A stretch of DNA of 13,344 nucleotides from G963674505 sp964575975 (GTDB lineage Bacteria > Desulfobacterota > Desulfobacteria > Desulfobacterales > SKZT01). The notes beneath the pieces are model-generated. The model saw only the letters and a list, made by a program, of their open reading frames with translations, was not told the DNA's origin and made no database searches. The stretch lies in contig CAZNTU010000153.1 in the NCBI GenBank assembly GCA_964575975.1, positions 1-13,344 on the forward strand, written 5' to 3'. Of this stretch, positions 1 through 6,127 are shown piece by piece. Each line of letters opens with the position of its first letter. Within the stretch, counting starts at the first letter, position 1. The position numbers were made by a program, and so were the translations under genes.

Positions 1-1
1 G

Positions 2-604
2 AAATCGGTTTATCGCCTGCTGCTGAGAAGCGGAAAGGTCGCGAGGGAAAAGCTGATCTGGATATACCGGCAGCTCGGTCGAAAAGAGGAAGCGCTGCAC
101 AGACTTCCGAAAAAGGAGTTCGTTTCCGGCGAAGGATTTTATTATCGCGGGCGCAAATACCGTTTGAAGCTGATCGACGAGCCATGGGACGGAAAGAAGG
201 AGGAACGCCTCGTTTTTCGGCAAGGGCGTTTCCGGATGCCCCGGGAACTCGCGGTCAAAGGCCGGGAAATCTTTGTGTGGTGGTACGGCAGGCAAGCCGG
301 AGAGTGGATTTCGAAAAGACTTCGTCTGTTGCGGAACCGCGCGGGAGTCAAGCCCTCTTCCGTGGAAATCCGGGACTTGGGCTTCCGTTGGGGCTCCTGC
401 ACCCGGTCGGGCAAGCTGCTTTTCCACTGGCGCCTGATTCTACTTCCTCCCGAGCGAATCGACTATCTGATCGCGCACGAACTGGTCCATCTTCACGAAC
501 ACAACCACAGCCCGGCGTTCTACGAACGCCTGGGACGCGCCGCGCCCGAGTGGGAACGCCAGGAGGATTGGTTGCGTCTGAACGGGGACCGATACGATCT
601 GTAG
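2..604 (+). CDS. YgjP/DUF45-type zinc metallopeptidase, 5' end outside window
   Basis: The frame is open from the left edge, so about 200 C-terminal residues are visible and the true start lies outside. The segment GEGFYYRGRKYRL near visible residue 45 is the YgjP/DUF45 family block before the catalytic domain. It is followed by DLGFRWGSC and the zinc site HELVHLHEHNH, in which HExxH gives two ligands and a base, with a further His in NHSP. The family is gluzincin-like (M48/SprT-like), and its substrates are largely unknown. From family knowledge, this subtype is often encoded beside type I restriction hsdR genes. Any such partner would lie left of the window and is not seen. The C-terminus ending near GDRYDL looks natural. 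It converges with the decayed minus-strand reading frame that runs across its 3' end. Family call is firm; the role is unknown. Confidence 0.85.
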   Translation, partial: KSVYRLLLRSGKVAREKLIWIYRQLGRKEEALHRLPKKEFVSGEGFYYRGRKYRLKLIDEPWDGKKEERLVFRQGRFRMPRELAVKGREIFVWWYGRQAGEWISKRLRLLRNRAGVKPSSVEIRDLGFRWGSCTRSGKLLFHWRLILLPPERIDYLIAHELVHLHEHNHSPAFYERLGRAAPEWERQEDWLRLNGDRYDL

Positions 605-664
605 GATTGGCGGACGAGAGCGAACTCCCAATCCAGGATCTGGTTTGTTCAAGAACCGGCCCGT

Positions 665-742
665 CCATTCACGAGCCTTGTCGTTTTCCACCCGCATGAG
701 GATCTTGTAATGCGACCATGTCAATTCGCTCCGCACTGCGGA
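665..742 (-). pseudogene. Shard of a DUF1016/YhcG-type nuclease N-terminal domain
   Basis: About 26 residues, beginning SAVRSELTWSHYKILMRV and continuing ENDKAREW, match the conserved block of the DUF1016 N-terminal domain. There, a 'LTWSHY..LLRVE....REWY' segment precedes a WSVRxLERQI motif. The family includes PD-(D/E)XK nucleases of the YhcG type that sit beside type I restriction genes. The match stops abruptly after AREW near base 665: the expected WSxRxLERQ helix is absent and unrelated sequence follows. The piece is in frame with the DUF4007-like protein before it, so this is a deletion junction between two former genes or a coincidental in-frame scar. The identification rests on a short motif recalled from the family. 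Confidence 0.5.
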
Positions 743-1402
743 GTATTTTACCAAGTTCCGGAAATACTCCTGCCACTCTTCCCTCGTCATCGCCGATTCT
801 TCCTTGAGATGCCGGTTGAACGCTTCGAACCATACGAGATTCCGGTAGGAATCGGCCTCCTTGTAATGGCGCCATTCGAGGACGCCCCGCCTTTCGAGAA
901 AAATGTCGCGGGCGGCAATGGCCAATCCCTCGGGCGCGAGGGTTTGCACTTTCGGCTTGATCAACCCCGTTGCCGTGCCGATGCTCGCGAGGCTTTCCAC
1001 CTGCCTGTCGGCAAGGCCGGTATCCTCCTTCAACTCTTTGCGGTTGATTCGTTTGGATTCCCTTCGTTCCAGAAGGCAATTCAATACGCGGGCGAGCTGG
1101 TCGAATTCCGGAGGATAGCTGTTGCTGACTTGCAGCTTTCGCTGGACGGGTTTGGATATGGACGAATCTTTCGGCGCCGGGCTCTCTTCTTCGGACTCCA
1201 TCCCGACCTCCGTTGCCGAGGCTTTGCCTTCAACGGGTTGCCGGTCGGGAAACGACGATTAGACGGGCTTCTCCGTTTCGTCCCGGGCCGAACCGGGGGA
1301 AAGCGGTTTCGGAACGGTTTCGAAGCGCGGCTCTTCGAAGAGCTTCAATTGGGGATCTTCCTCTTCCTTTTCTCCCGACGCCGGCGCATCCGAACCGTTC
1401 AT
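665..1402 (-). pseudogene. DUF4007-like winged-helix protein with in-frame stop, defence-island remnant
   Basis: An ATG at 1402 opens an acidic, Pro-rich, probably disordered segment (SGEKEEEDPQLKLFEEPRF). It hits TAA at 1261-1259 and continues in the same frame to the ATG at 1201 and on. A winged-helix-like part follows (roughly 746-1120), with KELKEDTGLADRQVESL as a likely recognition helix and then TLAPEGLAIAARDIFLERRG and YRNLVWFEAFNRHL. This layout (winged helix, then D-x-FLE, then a W-rich helical stretch) resembles DUF4007 proteins of defence islands. That match is from memory and moderate. The frame then runs into a DUF1016-like shard and on antisense through the metallopeptidase 3' end to 440, which is unlikely to be natural protein. 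The ATG at 1402 lies 7 bases after the upstream VapC stop, so it was probably in the same operon. The stop and the fused tail suggest a dead gene. Confidence 0.5.
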
Positions 1403-1409
1403 TGAAGCG

Positions 1410-1760
1410 TCAGGAGACGGTCCAATTGTCGATAGTGTGCCGTTCGAGAGCTTTCTGCGATATGCCGGTCGCTTGTCTGTACCTTGTTTTGATTTTTCCG
1501 AATATTTCCGCCCCTTTTTCCGAAAGATTGATGATCTCGAAAATCTGCATCATTATTTTTTTCGTGTTTAAAAACTTTTCGGCGAGGTTCGATTCTACGC
1601 AGGAAACGGCATGTTGCAGTTCATAGATCGTCAGCATCGAAAGACAGACGCTCTTTTGGTTCCCGAGATTCGAAATATTCCTTGAAACAGCGGAATGAAA
1701 AGGCGAAAGATCGTCTGCAAAGTATGAAGCGATATTGGTGTCGAGGAGGTATTTATTCAT
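1410..1760 (-). pseudogene. VapC-type PIN-domain toxin, C-terminally truncated
   Basis: The 116-residue protein starts MNKYLLDTNIASYF, the PIN-domain opening with catalytic D7. It has the second acidic residue in MLTIYELQHAV (E47) and a third in ERHTIDN (D111). PIN toxins of this type continue after that Asp with an 'LxIAATAxxxxxxLVTxNxxDF' stretch carrying the last strand and the final acidic/Asn site. Here the frame ends four residues later (WTVS, stop at 1412-1410), so about 25-30 residues and a metal-site residue are missing. VapC enzymes are Mg-dependent RNases cutting tRNA or rRNA; this one is probably inactive. The ATG sits inside the antitoxin end (8-base overlap), so translation was coupled. 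The next frame starts 7 bases after the stop, which suggests the deletion endpoint lies here. Confidence 0.75.
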
Positions 1761-2037
1761 CGGAATTTGTTTTTTCGAAAGGCGGCTTTCTGAACTTGAA
1801 GTTGTCTCTGAAGTCGCGGGACAGTTTTATCAAATCTTCGCTTGCCCCCCTGAGCGGCGCTTCTTTTGAAATACGCTCGACCGCCATGGCCCATTTCGAT
1901 TTTTCAGGCTCTTTGCCCTTTCTTTCCGAATCCTCGGCAGCTTGAACATCGATAATCACCCGTATGATTGTTTCGGGAGAAATGTTAAGTTGCCTGATTT
2001 TATCGGGGAGATCTTTTACCTTGGTTTGAATCTCCAT
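1753..2037 (-). CDS. Antitoxin-like partner of the truncated VapC
   Basis: The 94-residue protein starts MEIQTKVKDLPDKIRQLNIS, with a short beta-strand then 'LPDKI..L.ISPETIIRVIID'. This resembles small antitoxins paired with PIN toxins, though no named DNA-binding fold is certain. The C-terminal half is charged (ERKGKEPEKSKW, then FRDNFKFRKPPFEK), as expected for a toxin-binding tail that is disordered when free. Its ATG lies 22 bases inside the 3' end of the helicase gene, and its TAA overlaps the VapC ATG. Transcription and probably translation would therefore depend on the upstream helicase cistron. No promoter of its own was recognised. The frame is intact, so a free antitoxin may persist after toxin loss. 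The pairing argument is stronger than the sequence match. Confidence 0.6.
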   Translation of the reverse strand: MEIQTKVKDLPDKIRQLNISPETIIRVIIDVQAAEDSERKGKEPEKSKWAMAVERISKEAPLRGASEDLIKLSRDFRDNFKFRKPPFEKTNSDE

Positions 2038-3798
2038 GTCCGAATCCCTTTCTTCGTTGCATCCACGAAGATGCGTTCATGCTTGATTGCCATCGTAAAG
2101 TCACATTTGCAATGTACGGTGTTTTTCCAATGAAAGCAAGCGAGAGAAATATCGCGAGGCGATTCGAATGCGACGACCTTGCCCGAGTCTGCGGCGACAT
2201 CAAGTGTTTGAAAACCGTCAGGCTTGATTGCAGCTTCGGCCAGACCTTCAAGGTTTTGGGCGTCGACAAGCCTTTGGAACATGAAAAGTTGCGGGCGCTT
2301 CCAATCCCTAAGGACTTCTATCCTTTCCCCGTTTTGCGGGTCCTGGCGCACGACAAAGAGGAGCTGTCTGACATTTCCAGTTTGATCGGTGATACGGTCC
2401 CGCACATTGAAAAATGCCAAGTCGACTTCAATCCCGTTGATAAATGCCAAAGAAGCGCTACTGTTCCGGGCTTGATTCAAAGCCTGGTCGAAAGCCCGAT
2501 GCCCGACTCCCATCACATTCACGGCCGCGTCTCTTCCACTGACGGAGCGGTTGAAAACGACTCCTTCGTACCGCCTTCTGACGCCTGGATCATGCAGCCA
2601 CTCCTGCGGGGTTTTAAAGCTCAACCCGTCGTCGCTTCTGTAGACTCGCCGCTTGTTCAAGGAAAGCATCGCCTCGAAAAAGGGTTACAGGTCATCGAGG
2701 TCCTTCGACGGGATTTCTTTCAAATCCTGGAAGTCGAATCGTTCGCTGTGGCCGACGAGGTCCTTGACCGTTTGGATAGCCCCCTTGCCCCCGAACGTCT
2801 TGGTCTTTCCGTCGAACCAGCCGGACAAGGATTCTTTCGGCACTGCGGACCCTTCGCTGAAAAGTTCCTTGAAAAGCGATGGGGATTCCATTCCAAGGAC
2901 CAGTTGCATAAGGTCCTCGGGCTCGTCCATGGCTTCTCCCAAAGCCTGCATGATCCTTTCGATCTTTTCGTTGAGGCGGTCCCATATCATGGCCTCTACA
3001 GTGTCCGGGTTTCGCAAAGCGAGGACCTCAACGGCATTTTTTTGACCGTATCGATTCAACCGCCCGACCCGCTGGTGCAATCGCATGGGATTCCATGGGA
3101 GATCGACATGAACCAGAGTCCGGCAATTTTCCTGAAGATCGATTCCTTCGCCTGCGGCTTCCGTCGAGACCAGAAACCGGACCTTTCCCGCGTTGAATCT
3201 TTCGGCCGCGTCGTACCGGTCCGCGGTCAACGCGATCGATTCGCCGTCGTGCCTGCGAACATCTTCGATGCGGTTTCGTCTTCCATGAGCTTGAGATTCG
3301 TCGCCAACTTCAAAATAGTCTCCTCGTGTTTTTGCATTTCGATCAATACCAATTTGACCGCCCGTCCTTCCTGGGCGGACAAGGACGATGCATAGGCCTT
3401 TCCGGTAACGATGAATTCGGTGGGAAGTTCGTAAAAACGCTTTTCCTTGTCCGTGTAAAGGTATGTTTCCGAGGATACCCGCACCGGTTTGAAAATTTTT
3501 TCGCCGCTCATATCGACGATATTTTGTTTGTTGTTGCGAATGAAGACTTCCCGGAGGTTTTGCAACTGGCTCGCGGCGGGTCTTGCGGGATCGAACAAAT
3601 CGGGCCTCAGCAGTTTCAAAAGAGCCAAAAAGCCGTAGTCCTTGCCCCTGTGAGGCGTACCCGTGAAGAAAACGACGGACTTCACCTGATTCGTCTTTAC
3701 CAGTTTTTCGGCATGGCCGTTTCGTCTTTCGTCATTTGGACGATCCCGGAGCCATGGCGCTCGTGATATACGGTTTTTCCGCTTTCTATAGGTTTCAT
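2016..3798 (-). pseudogene. SNF2/RapA-like defence helicase, ATPase half deleted, multiple lesions
   Basis: Three minus-strand frames assemble into one former gene. The start at 3798 (AAGG upstream) gives 33 residues including KTVYHERHGSGIV, like the small beta-barrel (CarD/Tudor-like) at the front of RapA-type helicases; this frame ends at 3697. A second frame resumes at motif III (VVFFTGTPHRG, then LLKLLRPDLFDP) and runs to 3227. Motifs I and II (Walker A, DEAH) are missing altogether. A third frame has motifs V and VI: VSTEAAGEGIDLQ, DLPWNPMRLHQRVGRLNRYGQ. Motif IV is not found. An in-frame TAA at 2687-2685 separates DLDDL from PFFEAMLSLNKRR. The tail ends at 2016, overlapping the antitoxin. 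Family knowledge: SNF2-type helicases of this sort act in DISARM (DrmD) and other anti-phage systems. The gene looks dead. Confidence 0.8.
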
Positions 3799-3813
3799 TG
3801 CATGCCTTGCTTT

Positions 3814-4655
3814 TCATTTTTTATATGTTTTCAGCCCGTGGTTAACTTCTTCCACGATCTCCCTGCCCATGAGTTTCTGCTGCAAGTCGCGTCGCTCCAT
3901 CCTCCTCGCAATCCGGTAGATCGCCGGGAATCTGTTCATCCACATTTCGTATTCGCTTGCATCTACTTGATGATCGATGTACTGGTCCAGAACCCGCATC
4001 CATTCGTCCGCCCTCTCTTCCGGCTTTTCGGCGGAGAACACTTCCCACCATCCCTTTTCTCGGCAAAGTTGCACGAATCCCTTGTGTTGGTTTCGTTTTC
4101 CTAAAAAAGTGTGGCAAGCGCCCAAAACAAAAAGAGTCAACCGGTCGCTCCGATTGATTTTACCTGTGTCGTCGCAACGGAAATCGGGCATTCTTTCGTC
4201 CGGATACGTCTGCCGATCGAAATTCCGAATTTCTTCTTGGCCGTTGCGGTTCTACCACTCGTAAATTAGTTCGAGCGCCTTTTCCGCATCTATTGGCTTG
4301 GGGGGAAAACCGAGTTTCGTTGCCCGATTTCCCGAAGCTCGGCAGTGGTTCGCAAGGTTCGGTAGAGAATTTCGTCGATATCGTTCTGGTGCCAACCCTG
4401 ATAAAGTTGATCGTCGGAGCGAAGTCCTTCGAGCCAGGTTCCTTCGACGACCCAATTGGCCATGTCCTCGACAGGCGCTTCCATTTTGGAGAGGCACGCG
4501 GCGAAAAATCCCACGCCTTTGTGCTTGTAATCCTCCGAGAGAACCTGTTCCGGCTGAGCGAATTTCGCCCTTGATCTTTCTTCCTATATCGTTGGCAAGG
4601 TTGGTTCGGTGGGAATCCGATGGGGATCGCGATTATTCAAATCCGCCTTGTTCAT
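3814..4655 (-). pseudogene. Conserved-looking gene of unknown function ('X') upstream of the helicase, decayed
   Basis: I do not recognise the family. An ATG at 4655 opens MNKADLNNRDPHRIP, meets TAG at 4586-4584 and continues in frame (FAQPEQVLSEDYKHKGVGFF, then VEDMANWVVEGTWLEGL). A shift at a six-C tract (plus-strand G run 4300-4305) moves to another frame with KPIDAEKALELIYEW, then TAG at 4254-4252. The same frame then continues QEEIRNFDRQTYPDERMPDF and DDTGKINRSDRLTLFVLGA to a TGA at 3814. Restoring one C and two sense codons would give about 280 residues, rich in Trp and acidic residues, with no membrane segment or obvious catalytic motif. It ends 15 bases before the helicase start, so they formed one operon. 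It may be a helicase partner in a defence system; that is context only. The part from 4191 onward (125 residues from MPDFRCDD) is still open. Confidence 0.6.
4300..4305 (-). repeat. Homopolymer tract at frameshift in gene X
   Basis: Six consecutive G on the plus strand (C on the coding strand) sit exactly where the reading frame of gene X changes. With seven C the coding strand would read SVFPPKPIDAEKAL without interruption. With six it stops shortly after VFPP. This could be slipped-strand mutation, phase variation or an assembly error. Confidence 0.6.
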
Positions 4656-4744
4656 CCCGGCACAAACCGACTCGAATTCCGGGTTTGGTTTTTCTCGAAA
4701 TTTTAAATGCCGACTGGAAAAAAATGGCTGATCGTTTTATTTCA

Positions 4745-4773
4745 TTGACAAAAAGGAGCCTCCTGACTAGACT
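4745..4773 (+). promoter_or_regulatory. Sigma70-like promoter of the phd-vapC pair
   Basis: A perfect -35 box TTGACA (4745-4750) is followed by a 17-base spacer and TAGACT (4768-4773), four of six matches to the -10 consensus. It lies about 30 bases before the antitoxin start and points at it. A GAGGAGG ribosome-binding site (4794-4800) precedes the ATG at 4805. The -10 box lies inside a palindrome, fitting autoregulation. Confidence 0.7.
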
Positions 4774-4779
4774 GGTCAG
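4754..4779. promoter_or_regulatory. Two palindromes overlapping the promoter, likely antitoxin operator
   Basis: AGGAGCCTCCT (4754-4764) is a perfect inverted repeat around one base. CTGACTAGACTGGTCAG (4763-4779) is an inverted repeat with eight-base arms and one mismatch, centred on the -10 box. Phd/YefM-type antitoxins, alone or with toxin, bind such palindromes to repress their own operon. Which of the two is bound is inference. Confidence 0.6.
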
Positions 4780-4804
4780 TATTGATCGGAAAAGAGGAGG
4801 CGGG

Positions 4805-5056
4805 ATGAAAACAACATGGAAATTGCAGGATGCCAAGGCGAAATTCAGCAAGCTCGTGGAAGAAGCGCTGAACGCGGGGCCGCAATACGTGACCCGAAGA
4901 GGCAAGGAAGCCGTGGTCGTCGTTTCCGTCGAAGAATATGAAAAATTGGTTTCCAACAAGCCTTCCTTCAAGGAGTTTTTGTTAGGTTGTCCAAAAATGG
5001 GAACCGACTTTTCGCTCGAACGGCAAAAAGATCCTCCGAGGAACATCGAGCTGTGA
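4805..5056 (+). CDS. Phd/YefM-family antitoxin
   Basis: The 83-residue protein begins MKTTWKLQDAKAKFSKLVEE. This is the Phd/YefM fold: a short strand, then the 'W.LqdAKakFSeLv' helix, then PQYVTRRGKEAVVVVSVEEYEKL. In this family the first 50 residues dimerise and bind operator DNA, while the tail (53-83, from PSFKEFLLGCPKMG) wraps the toxin active site. The start is set by the GAGGAGG ribosome-binding site four bases upstream; the much longer upstream frame is non-coding extension. The stop TGA overlaps the GTG start of the toxin (GTGA), so translation is coupled and both proteins are made together. It should neutralise the downstream VapC and repress the pair through the palindromes at the promoter. 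No damage is visible. Confidence 0.9.
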   Translation: MKTTWKLQDAKAKFSKLVEEALNAGPQYVTRRGKEAVVVVSVEEYEKLVSNKPSFKEFLLGCPKMGTDFSLERQKDPPRNIEL

Positions 5057-5472
5057 ATTACCTGTTGGACACGTGCGTAATATCGGAACTCGTCAAGCCG
5101 TCGCCCCATGCCGGAGTGATTCAATGGTTGAAAGACACTCCGGACGAAAAATTGTTTTTGAGCGTCATAACGGTCGGCGAAATAAGAAAAGGCTTGACGA
5201 AACTTCCAGACTCCAAAAGAAAACAAATGCTGGCCGGTTGGCTGAAATCCTTGCTCGACGATTACCAAGGCCGCATCTACCCTATAAGCTTGGCTGTTGC
5301 GGAAAATTGGGGAACGATGCAAGGGACCGCCGAAACGGACGGCAAGCCAATGTCGTCGATAGACAGCCTCATTGCCGCTGTCGCCTACACGCACAATTTG
5401 ATTGTCGTCACCAGAAACGAACGCGATTTCAAACCATGCGATCTTCCGATCGAAAACCCTTGGTCGATTTGA
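5053..5472 (+). CDS. vapC: VapC/FitB-type PIN-domain toxin ribonuclease
   Basis: The 139-residue protein starts at GTG overlapping the antitoxin stop: (M)NYLLDTCVISELVKP, with D6 of the PIN metal site. The other acidic residues are all present: E43 (ITVGEIRKGL), D104 (MSSIDSLIAA) and D125 in the terminal VVTRNERDFKPC block. The spacing and length fit full-length FitB-like VapC toxins. These are Mg-dependent endoribonucleases, mostly aimed at tRNA or rRNA, that arrest growth when the antitoxin is degraded. In contrast to the minus-strand VapC at 1410-1760, nothing is missing, so this pair is probably active. It sits at the upstream edge of the decayed helicase operon and is transcribed away from it, as expected for a self-maintaining module in an unstable island. 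The exact RNA target cannot be read from sequence. Confidence 0.92.
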   Translation: MNYLLDTCVISELVKPSPHAGVIQWLKDTPDEKLFLSVITVGEIRKGLTKLPDSKRKQMLAGWLKSLLDDYQGRIYPISLAVAENWGTMQGTAETDGKPMSSIDSLIAAVAYTHNLIVVTRNERDFKPCDLPIENPWSI

Positions 5473-5637
5473 TCGGAAGGACTATCGGATCTGAAATAAC
5501 GGGTGTACGAGTTCTAAACATCCGAGTACGGTTCATGCCAAATCCGACCACTTGAGACCGAATCGAGACAGGCATTTTCGCAGGATGATTTTATTCTTGA
5601 ATTGGCTTTTTCATCGTCCTCGGATTTTATTCGATGG

Positions 5638-5677
5638 CGCTGTGATAAATTGACCCGGTTTCGCTGTGATAAATTGA
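5638..5677. repeat. Two 16-bp direct repeats, 24-bp period
   Basis: CGCTGTGATAAATTGA occurs at 5638-5653 and exactly again at 5662-5677, with eight bases between. The pair lies just in front of the place where the TerB-like reading frame loses its family resemblance. Evenly spaced short repeats occur at ends of IS21-family and some other insertion sequences, and also as repeated operators. No transposase is nearby, so an element-end scar is inference. Confidence 0.6.
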
Positions 5678-5682
5678 TACTC

Positions 5683-5955
5683 AAGTTCCTGTGCAGCTAT
5701 CTTCTCGGATGCCGTCTCGGCAGGGAAATAAAAGACGGCAATACGACGGACCGGTCGAAGCGAATATTGGTCCAGGAGCTGATCGCTTTCGGCTACGCGG
5801 ACGGTGGATATTTCCATTTGGAAAAGGAGGCCGTAAGCCGGGTGGCCTCCATACTGGGTCTCGACCGAGGCACGGTGGAGCGCATCGAAGCGTGGGTCCG
5901 CCAAGGCGCGGACTGGTCGAGGAGGGGCTCCGGGCTGATCGTTGAAGGGCGCTGA
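5683..5955 (+). pseudogene. TerB-like protein, N-terminal part lost
   Basis: The recognisable part is about 65 residues beginning near RSKRILVQELIAFGYADGGY, followed by HLEKEAVSRVASILGL and VERIEAWVRQG. This is the helical repeat of TerB-like (tellurite-resistance/DUF533-type) proteins, in which 'A.ADG.Y...E' places conserved acidic residues on one helix. Intact relatives carry an additional N-terminal helical domain or membrane part. Here the upstream frame is low-quality sequence containing the 24-bp-period repeats, and there is no start codon with a ribosome-binding site; only a weak TTG at 5602 opens the frame. The front was probably removed by an insertion or deletion at about 5680. The C-terminus (GLIVEGR) may be intact. 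TerB-like proteins are linked to stress responses and surface or phage defence, but the precise role is unknown. Confidence 0.55.
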
Positions 5956-6039
5956 GTTGCCCTGCTCCCTCCGCACTTTCAAAGAGAGGATTCCGAGCAA
6001 ATTCATCCGGTCTCTTCATTGGACGAAGCCGAACCGGGG

Positions 6040-6053
6040 GGCGCGTCTGCGCC
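6040..6053. repeat. Small GC hairpin
   Basis: GGCGC-GTCT-GCGCC is a perfect five-base stem with a four-base loop, in the gap between the TerB remnant and the nitroreductase terminator. It has no T tract. It could stabilise an mRNA 3' end or be chance. Confidence 0.3.
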
Positions 6054-6089
6054 GGGGAACGACGCTTTAACGGGCGAAGGGAAAGCCGG

Positions 6090-6121
6090 AAAAAGATTTC
6101 CGAAAGGGAACGGCCGAAATC
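6090..6121 (-). terminator. Intrinsic terminator after the SagB-type gene
   Basis: On the minus strand, GATTTC pairs with GAAATC around an inner CCG/CGG, and the hairpin is followed at once by five T. It begins 7 bases after the TAA of the nitroreductase gene, the expected place for rho-independent termination. The stem is short and A/T-rich at its base. Confidence 0.55.
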
Positions 6122-6127
6122 CTCTAT

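Noticed and set aside
710..1405. A 231-codon plus-strand open frame
   Set aside because: It is antisense to the DUF4007-like remnant, starts without a ribosome-binding site and shows no recognisable motif.
2079..3395. A 438-codon plus-strand open frame
   Set aside because: It is antisense to clear helicase motifs (V, VI and the C-terminal tail) and its translation has no family resemblance; it is a shadow.
1259..4586. Stop-codon reassignment or programmed readthrough to explain four in-frame stops
   Set aside because: Intact genes here end normally at TAA (nitroreductase, nuclease), and the same operon also carries deletions and a frameshift, so decay explains all of it.
4298..4804. Long upstream in-frame extension of the Phd-type antitoxin
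   Set aside because: The promoter, the GAGGAGG site and the family start all place initiation at 4805; the extension crosses the promoter and gene X antisense.
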